From Deltaproteobacteria bacterium (lineage in GTDB: Bacteria; Desulfobacterota; DSM-4660; Desulfatiglandales; HGW-15), in NCBI GenBank assembly GCA_030671095.1, contig DAOVAK010000010.1:1-18676 (forward strand): 18,676 nucleotides of DNA, in the 5' to 3' direction. A model generated the notes under the pieces. That model did not search any database, had not been told where the DNA came from, and was given only the letters and a program-made list of their open reading frames with translations. The position numbers and the translations under genes were made by a program. Below are positions 14,175 through 18,676 of the stretch, piece after piece (within the stretch, counting starts at the first letter, position 1; each line of letters begins with the position of its first letter).

Positions 14175-15929
14175 GTGTCGGACAAGATCGTTTCCCTGTA
14201 CCGGGCCAGATTGGCTAGGGAAAAAGGAGTTATCAGAAAGGATTGGGGCGGAAAAATCTCCATAGGTCTAGCCTTCCCTAATCATTATCGGATCGGCATG
14301 TCGAATCTGGGGTTTCAGATCGTGTACCAGCTTTTGAATGCAAAAGAGAATGTGGTTGCCGAGCGTTTTTTTCTACCCGATGACGGAGAAATGTCCCTCT
14401 ATCTTGAATCGGGTAAGGGCCTCCTCTCCATCGAATCCCAGTCTCCACTCCTGAGATTCGACCTCGTGGCCTTCTCCCTCTCCTTTGAGAATGATTATCC
14501 CAACATCTTGAAAATCCTCCAGCTGGGCAAAATCCCTCTCCTATCCGATGAGAGGGACAATTCCGATCCTGTTGTCATGGCCGGAGGGATTACCACCATT
14601 ATGAATCCAGAGCCCTTAAGCCCCTTCTTTGACCTTTTCCTCTTGGGCGAGGCAGAGGCAAGTCTTGAAGAATTCATTGGCCTATTCATAGATGTTATGC
14701 CCACCCTCGAGAGCAAGCAAGAAGTCTTAAGAACGCTTGCGCAAAATCTAGATTCCCTCTATGTCCCTTCGCTTTATCACATTGAATACCACACTAGTGG
14801 AACCATCAAATCCATGGAACCCGCCGATCCCCGTATTCCTGAAAAGATAAAGGTGGCGCGTCATCTTGATGCAGATGCTCCGGTAGCCATCTCTGGTATT
14901 ATGACACCGGATACGGAGTTCGCTGACAGGGTCCTCATTGAACTGGGCAGGGGTTGCGGACGGTCATGTCGGTTCTGCGCCGCAGGTTATGTTTACCGAC
15001 CCCCAAGGATGCACAATGAAGCCCAGTTGCTCTCTCGGGTAGAGGAAGTCATGGAAGAACATGACCATGTGGGTCTGCTGAGTGCGTCCGTGTCAGATAC
15101 GCCAGGCATAGCGCATATAACAGGGCAGATAGTAGAGAAAGGAGGGCGTTTTTCCGTCTCCTCATTACGCGCCGATTCATTAACCGAAGAGTTACTTGAC
15201 CACTTGAGAAGCGCAGGACAGAGGAGTGTGGCTATCGCCCCGGAGGCCGGCTCTGAAAGACTTCGCAGGGTGGTGAACAAACAATTGACGCAAGATCAAA
15301 TCATCAACGCAGTTCGACTCATCGCGCAAAAGGGCGACTTCACTCTCAGGCTCTATTTCTTGATCGGCCTGCCCACAGAGACCCATGAAGATGTGACCCA
15401 GATCTTAGATCTGGTCAAAACCATCAAGCATTATCTTATTAAAGAATCGAAAACCCGTGGGAAAATAGGCCAGATAAAACTGAGCGTGAACTGTTTCATC
15501 CCCAAACCATTTACACCCTTCCAGTGGTTTCCCATGGAGAACGTTTCCACCCTGAAAGAGAAGCAGAAATGGTTGAGAAAGGCCATGGGCAAAGAAGGAG
15601 GCGTTAAGGTAAATTTTGACGTGCCCAAATGGGCCTACATCCAGACCCTGTTGGCCATGGGGGATAGGCGGGTTGGATCCCTGCTTTTGTCGGCCCACAA
15701 ACGCAATGGGGACTGGACCAAGACCTTCCGCGCCTCTGAACTCAATCCCGATTTTTTCGTCCACAGGATTAAGGAGCCTGACGAAATCCTTCCATGGGAC
15801 TTTATAGATCACGGCATCTACAAAGAGTATTTGATCAAGGAATATAAACTCGCTCTAAAGGAAAAGGAATCTGAGATCTGTAAGGTGGGATCATGCGATC
15901 GTTGCGGTGTGTGCAGCCTTTCATATTGA
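14175..15929 (+). CDS. B12-binding-like radical SAM protein of the TIGR03960 type
   Basis: Radical SAM enzyme of unknown substrate. The GTG at 14175 with GGAG at 14163-14166 (8-nt spacing) gives 584 residues starting SDKIVSLYRARL; the frame is open back to 14106, but that part is Cys-rich, untypical and overlaps repeat-like DNA. The N-terminal 240 residues resemble the cobalamin-binding-like half of the family. The [4Fe-4S] motif CGRSCRFC puts cysteines at about 261, 265 and 268, then comes the core with EAGSERLRRVVNK and LRLYFLIGLPTET. The C-terminus has a second Cys cluster (CX4CX2CX2C, about 569-580), a possible extra Fe-S site. In many bacteria this module is fused to a DUF2344 (TIGR03936) half; that half is absent here. 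Confidence 0.85.
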   Translation: MSDKIVSLYRARLAREKGVIRKDWGGKISIGLAFPNHYRIGMSNLGFQIVYQLLNAKENVVAERFFLPDDGEMSLYLESGKGLLSIESQSPLLRFDLVAFSLSFENDYPNILKILQLGKIPLLSDERDNSDPVVMAGGITTIMNPEPLSPFFDLFLLGEAEASLEEFIGLFIDVMPTLESKQEVLRTLAQNLDSLYVPSLYHIEYHTSGTIKSMEPADPRIPEKIKVARHLDADAPVAISGIMTPDTEFADRVLIELGRGCGRSCRFCAAGYVYRPPRMHNEAQLLSRVEEVMEEHDHVGLLSASVSDTPGIAHITGQIVEKGGRFSVSSLRADSLTEELLDHLRSAGQRSVAIAPEAGSERLRRVVNKQLTQDQIINAVRLIAQKGDFTLRLYFLIGLPTETHEDVTQILDLVKTIKHYLIKESKTRGKIGQIKLSVNCFIPKPFTPFQWFPMENVSTLKEKQKWLRKAMGKEGGVKVNFDVPKWAYIQTLLAMGDRRVGSLLLSAHKRNGDWTKTFRASELNPDFFVHRIKEPDEILPWDFIDHGIYKEYLIKEYKLALKEKESEICKVGSCDRCGVCSLSY

Positions 15930-16013
15930 ATGACTGACTGCCCCTCCACGCACACTGCATAAGAATCAATTATCCACTTTCCCATCGTGTATGATCCATC
16001 CAGGTAAAATCTC

Positions 16014-16517
16014 TTATGCTTCGCCTTGAAGTATCTTGAGTTCCTCCTCTCCAACCACTTCCAGTAGAACTTCTCCCAGGACTTGGGCGCATTCACCCAC
16101 AAAACGAGTACATTCATCCCGCCGTCCATCTACTCGGCGGGCCTTCACATCTTCCGGATCATACCAGTTGCAATGGGAGATGGTTTGACAGCTGGTATCG
16201 CCATATTTCTCCACTGCCCTCTCTTTCAAGCGATCGTAAACCAATCGAATCGTGGAGGCCAGGCGGGCATCTTCCATTTCATCCAGGGTGGCCCTACCAA
16301 AAAGGCATCCTATGGCCATAGCAGTGCCGGCTATGGCGCCGCAAAAATCTCCTCGATAGCATCCTCCAGTCATTCCCGCCACGGTCCTCATGGCAGTATC
16401 CCTCTCTTCTTCTTCCCCAATCATGTCCAGGCCCACGGCCAGAATGGCCTGCGCTCAATAAATATCGTTTGCAAAAAGATCCATCGCCTTTTCACGCATC
16501 ATCTCAGGCGTAACCAT
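16014..16517 (-). CDS. C-GCAxxG-C-C family redox protein, selenoprotein with UGA at codon 21
   Basis: Small putative redox protein of 167 residues. The minus-strand Shine-Dalgarno AAGGAG (over 16528-16534) lies 10 nt before ATG 16517. The frame reads MVTPEMMREKAMDLFANDIY, then TGA (16457-16455), then AQAILAVGLDMIG. In the family the equivalent position is the first of four conserved cysteines (normally like NCAQAVL), so TGA most likely encodes selenocysteine. The CGAxxG motif is intact as CGAIAG (59-64), with GGC at 51-53 and later cysteines at 110, 116, 136 and 143. A standard gene caller would truncate it to start at GTG 16436. A stem follows the UGA. Cellular function is unknown; the family is expected to do thiol or selenol redox chemistry. 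A pseudogene or sequencing error is the alternative, but the intact frame on both sides argues against it. Confidence 0.85.
16428..16457 (-). promoter_or_regulatory. Candidate bacterial SECIS element at the UGA
   Basis: Directly after the UGA (16457-16455) the mRNA can form CAGGCC (16451-16446) paired with GGCCTG (16433-16428), a perfect 6-bp stem with a 12-nt loop containing GGCCGUG. Position just downstream of the UGA and inside the coding sequence is where bacterial SECIS elements lie. A shorter GGCC/GGCC pairing competes. Bacterial SECIS sequences vary, so this is suggestive only. Confidence 0.45.
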
Positions 16518-16539
16518 GACTCTTATTCTCCTTTCAGGT

Positions 16540-16565
16540 TATAAAATCGCTTTCGTGATTTTATA
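16540..16565. promoter_or_regulatory. AT-rich palindrome before the selenoprotein ribosome binding site
   Basis: Perfect 9-bp arms TATAAAATC (16540-16548) and GATTTTATA (16557-16565) with an 8-bp centre, about 6 bp upstream of the Shine-Dalgarno on the minus strand. A third copy of ATAAAATC lies at 16605-16612, so alternative pairing in the leader is possible. It could be an operator or an RNA switch (inference). Confidence 0.5.
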
Positions 16566-16677
16566 GCTCGTCCCACTGCGGCGGACTCAAAAAAAGAAAT
16601 TCCCATAAAATCAAGTTAGACAAGCCGTCATGCAGACCGGCCTTGAAAGTCAAAAGGGGTAAGTTTATTGGGGGAGG

Positions 16678-16705
16678 AGTATAGAAAGAATTGGGTTTGT
16701 GTCAA
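16678..16705 (-). promoter_or_regulatory. Sigma70-type promoter for the selenoprotein gene
   Basis: On the minus strand TTGACA (16705-16700) and TATACT (16683-16678) are 16 nt apart. Initiation near 16671 would give a leader of about 150 nt before ATG 16517. It lies in the 209-bp gap after the SPOR gene, so the selenoprotein gene can be transcribed on its own. Confidence 0.6.
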
Positions 16706-16726
16706 GGGAAAAGGGCCACGCCAAAC

Positions 16727-18229
16727 TCATCGACTTACAACGCGGCTCCGGATTCCCTTGGATGCTAACTGCGTAAGCTGTTTTTCTGCACGTGCCTTCT
16801 GGTAAAAGGCTCCTGCATAGAGCAGAGATTCACCATTGACCCCAGCGATGACGTAGGGACTGTATCCAAGCTTTGAAAGGGTGAGCCTTTTCCTATTGAG
16901 CTCGTACTTAGAATTGTAGACACCTATGAGGTTAGCATACGCCGTGCGTTTCGATCTTGCATCTGTTATCTGTTTTTCATTTATATATGCTTCAGCCTCT
17001 TCTTTCTTTGCAAAATACCCGGTAAAAATCCTGAACCATACGCCCTTCTCTCCAAGATCCACTTCCACCCAATAAGGAGAAAGGCCCTTCTTTTCATACA
17101 TAGATACTGCTTTTTTGGCGCGTTCAGGGGAGCCATATGATCCGAGGTAAATGGAATACGGGTATGATACAGGGGGCTTTGCCGGTACACGGCTGCCAGG
17201 AGCTGAGGCCTTCCTCTTTTGTGTATGTGCGACAGCCTTGTCAGGTGCTTCAACGACAGGCCTTGGAGAGGCTTTAACGGCAGGGGGATGATACGCTTTA
17301 GCAGCAGGCTTCTGAGAGTTGTCAAAAGCCGGTATGTGAGGGTGTTCACCAGCAGGTTTATGAGACTGTTTAACAACGGGTCTGTAAGATTGTTTGGTAG
17401 CCGGTTTATGAGGCTTTTTAACAATTAAAAGGTTTTTCTGGGGGGCCGCTTCTTTCGACTGCGGAGAGCTCTCATTTTTTGGCATAGGTTTGCGTGCAAT
17501 TTGGGAAGGTTTTTTGGCCGGCTTTTTGCCCACATTTTTTGCCTCTTCCGGCTGAATAATTCCCTTAATCTTCGAAGATAAGGAGGCTATGATTTTGCTA
17601 ATATCCTTTGAGAGTGGGATGGCTTCTTTCTTTATCGATCTCAAGGACTCTGTGATTTTACCAAAATCACCTGCGCTCTGGTAATAGAAATACGAACCTG
17701 CCAATGCAAGGAATAGAACAAATGCCAACACTGTTCTTCGTTTGCTTGATGCCGCTTTGGGTTGCCTTTTGGACATTCTTTTTCTCCTCCTACTCTTCTT
17801 CGCTTTTACTATGGCCTTGAGATTGGCTTTTTCTGATTTTTCATACTTAATGGGAGACTGGTATGTCTTCTCTGTGTCGCTGGGGGGCTTTCCATCACTT
17901 CTGGGTTGATCTTGTTTGAGCGTTTCTATGGTTTCTGCATCACTGGGTTTTTCTTCTGTTTCGGATTTCACGACTTTGGGTGCTTCATCCTTTTTGGATG
18001 ATTTGGGTTTTTCCCGTTTTTGCCTACTCTTCTTCTCATATTTTTCAGCTTCATCTTCCAGGTTATCTCTCCTGAAAAGAATTCTCAGTGCCTTACCAAA
18101 AAGAGAATCGAATATTTCTCTGGTGTCAGAATATTTTTTCTCATCTACCTGGTATTTTACGATTTTCCGGGTCATATCCACACCGTCTTCAATCGGTCTG
18201 GACCCAAAAGCTGAACCCCCGATCCGCAC
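16727..18229 (-). CDS. SPOR-domain membrane protein with a Pro/Lys-rich octapeptide linker
   Basis: Predicted bitopic inner-membrane protein binding denuded septal peptidoglycan through SPOR domains. From GTG 18229 it has 500 residues: a highly charged cytoplasmic region (1-165), one transmembrane helix (about 166-183, TVLAFVLFLALAGSYFYY), a periplasmic region, an eight-unit degenerate octapeptide linker (272-335), and two tandem SPOR-like domains (about 356-425, starting YPYSIYLGSYGSPERAKKA, and about 433-500). The layout resembles FtsN- or DedD-like proteins but I cannot assign one. The start is uncertain: no Shine-Dalgarno is clear, ATG 18175 (MTRKIVKYQVDEKKY) is an alternative, and the frame is open to 18302 without a standard start. 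Its own regulated-looking promoter lies upstream. Confidence 0.85.
   Translation of the reverse strand: MRIGGSAFGSRPIEDGVDMTRKIVKYQVDEKKYSDTREIFDSLFGKALRILFRRDNLEDEAEKYEKKSRQKREKPKSSKKDEAPKVVKSETEEKPSDAETIETLKQDQPRSDGKPPSDTEKTYQSPIKYEKSEKANLKAIVKAKKSRRRKRMSKRQPKAASSKRRTVLAFVLFLALAGSYFYYQSAGDFGKITESLRSIKKEAIPLSKDISKIIASLSSKIKGIIQPEEAKNVGKKPAKKPSQIARKPMPKNESSPQSKEAAPQKNLLIVKKPHKPATKQSYRPVVKQSHKPAGEHPHIPAFDNSQKPAAKAYHPPAVKASPRPVVEAPDKAVAHTQKRKASAPGSRVPAKPPVSYPYSIYLGSYGSPERAKKAVSMYEKKGLSPYWVEVDLGEKGVWFRIFTGYFAKKEEAEAYINEKQITDARSKRTAYANLIGVYNSKYELNRKRLTLSKLGYSPYVIAGVNGESLLYAGAFYQKARAEKQLTQLASKGIRSRVVSR
17225..17416 (-). repeat. Eight degenerate 24-bp (octapeptide) repeats
   Basis: Residues 272-335 of the SPOR protein form eight units of eight residues with a loose pattern xS(H/Y/P)(K/R)P(A/V)xK, such as QSHKPAGE, NSQKPAAK and ASPRPVVE. 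Pro is at position 5 in seven of eight. This predicts an extended periplasmic spacer between membrane and SPOR domains. Confidence 0.7.
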
Positions 18230-18293
18230 ATATTGGAAAGAAGGGGGTTTGATATTCGGTACGATTCCCGCAGATTGCTCAAGGATTCCGGGA

Positions 18294-18314
18294 ACTATTC
18301 ATTAAATGAATAGT
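18294..18314. promoter_or_regulatory. Operator-like palindrome over the SPOR promoter -10
   Basis: Perfect 10-bp arms ACTATTCATT (18294-18303) and AATGAATAGT (18305-18314) around a single central A. It overlaps the -10 (18317-18312) and the expected start site (about 18305), the classic place for a repressor site. Confidence 0.65.
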
Positions 18315-18340
18315 ATATACCCCAAAAAGCTTTTTGTCAA
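18312..18340 (-). promoter_or_regulatory. Strong sigma70-type promoter for the SPOR gene
   Basis: On the minus strand TTGACA (18340-18335) and TATACT (18317-18312) are exactly 17 nt apart. The -35 and -10 hexamers are identical to those of the selenoprotein promoter. The spacer contains the palindrome CAAAAAGCTTTTTG (18323-18336). Confidence 0.7.
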
Positions 18341-18676
18341 GAATTCTAAAAGGTTACATGGTTTGAATGAAAGACACAGGGGCAAGCTACCTGGGAAGAA
18401 TAATAATTTCTTGGTGTGCTTTGGAAGTGCATCAAATCAGGGATGCAAAAGAGAGAAGATTCACCAGCAAACCGAGAAATGGGATTCTCAAGTGCGACCC
18501 CTCAGATTTCCGGTGGGTATGATAGGGCCAGGGTGATGATTCATAGTTAATATGAGAATTAAGCAAACTTTAACAGGGAGAGGTTGCCGCGGGCTGGCTC
18601 CCACTGTTAAGTTGAAATTTGTAGACTACCATTATCATGACTGGCCTCACCTAACCCCAACATCTTGTGGATTTAC
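18341..18676. other. No supported gene; intergenic
   Basis: No frame here has a recognisable protein or ribosome binding site; the 76-codon plus-strand frame at 18306-18536 is low-complexity and starts inside the operator palindrome. The only structure is an interrupted inverted repeat: TTAACA and GGGAG (18570-18580) can pair with CTCCC and TGTTAA (18598-18610) with a 2-nt bulge. No RNA gene is recognised. Confidence 0.5.

Noticed and set aside
16455..16457. Nonsense mutation making the small redox gene a pseudogene
   Set aside because: The frame, start signal and family sequence are intact on both sides, and TGA falls exactly on a redox cysteine position; selenocysteine is the simpler reading, though genome context is needed.
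16083..16544. 153-codon plus-strand open frame
   Set aside because: Antisense to the selenoprotein gene, which has a ribosome binding site and family motifs.
18306..18536. 76-codon plus-strand open frame at the right end
   Set aside because: No ribosome binding site, starts within the SPOR promoter operator, no recognisable sequence.

Overview
The window is a long stretch of the division and cell-wall (dcw) cluster of a Gram-negative bacterium, followed by accessory genes. The most likely host is a deltaproteobacterium (Desulfobacterota, sulfate-reducer or syntroph type). This is inferred from the gene order, a meso-diaminopimelate-type MurE, a TIGR03960-like radical SAM gene next to ftsZ, a C-GCAxxG-C-C family selenoprotein, and intergenic repeat families. 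The genus cannot be fixed by eye.

Positions 1-13981 (+) carry murE (5' end cut by the window), murF, mraY, murD, ftsW, murG, murC, murB, ftsQ, ftsA and ftsZ. Together they make the UDP-MurNAc-pentapeptide (MurC, MurB, MurD, MurE, MurF), attach it to lipid and add GlcNAc (MraY, MurG), polymerise glycan at the septum (FtsW), and build the divisome (FtsQ, FtsA, FtsZ). No ddl lies between murB and ftsQ. murD and ftsW overlap; other junctions range from 12 to 380 bp. A radical SAM gene follows at 14175-15929 (+).

Convergent to it on the minus strand are a small redox protein (16517-16014) and a SPOR-domain membrane protein (18229-16727). The redox gene reads through an in-frame TGA exactly where the family has its first conserved cysteine, so it is most simply a selenoprotein. 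Each minus-strand gene has a promoter with TTGACA and TATACT hexamers, and the SPOR promoter is overlapped by a near-perfect operator-like palindrome.

The most unusual part of the window is in its spacers. Several are built of degenerate 7-bp tandem repeats of different families. In at least three junctions (murE/murF, murC/murB, ftsQ/ftsA) an inverted copy of the repeat runs over the upstream stop codon, while the opposite orientation lies before the downstream gene. The 380-bp ftsQ-ftsA spacer also holds a nested, non-coding, MITE-like element. The ftsA-ftsZ spacer holds three consecutive stem-loops, and the ftsZ-radical SAM spacer holds a REP-like palindrome.
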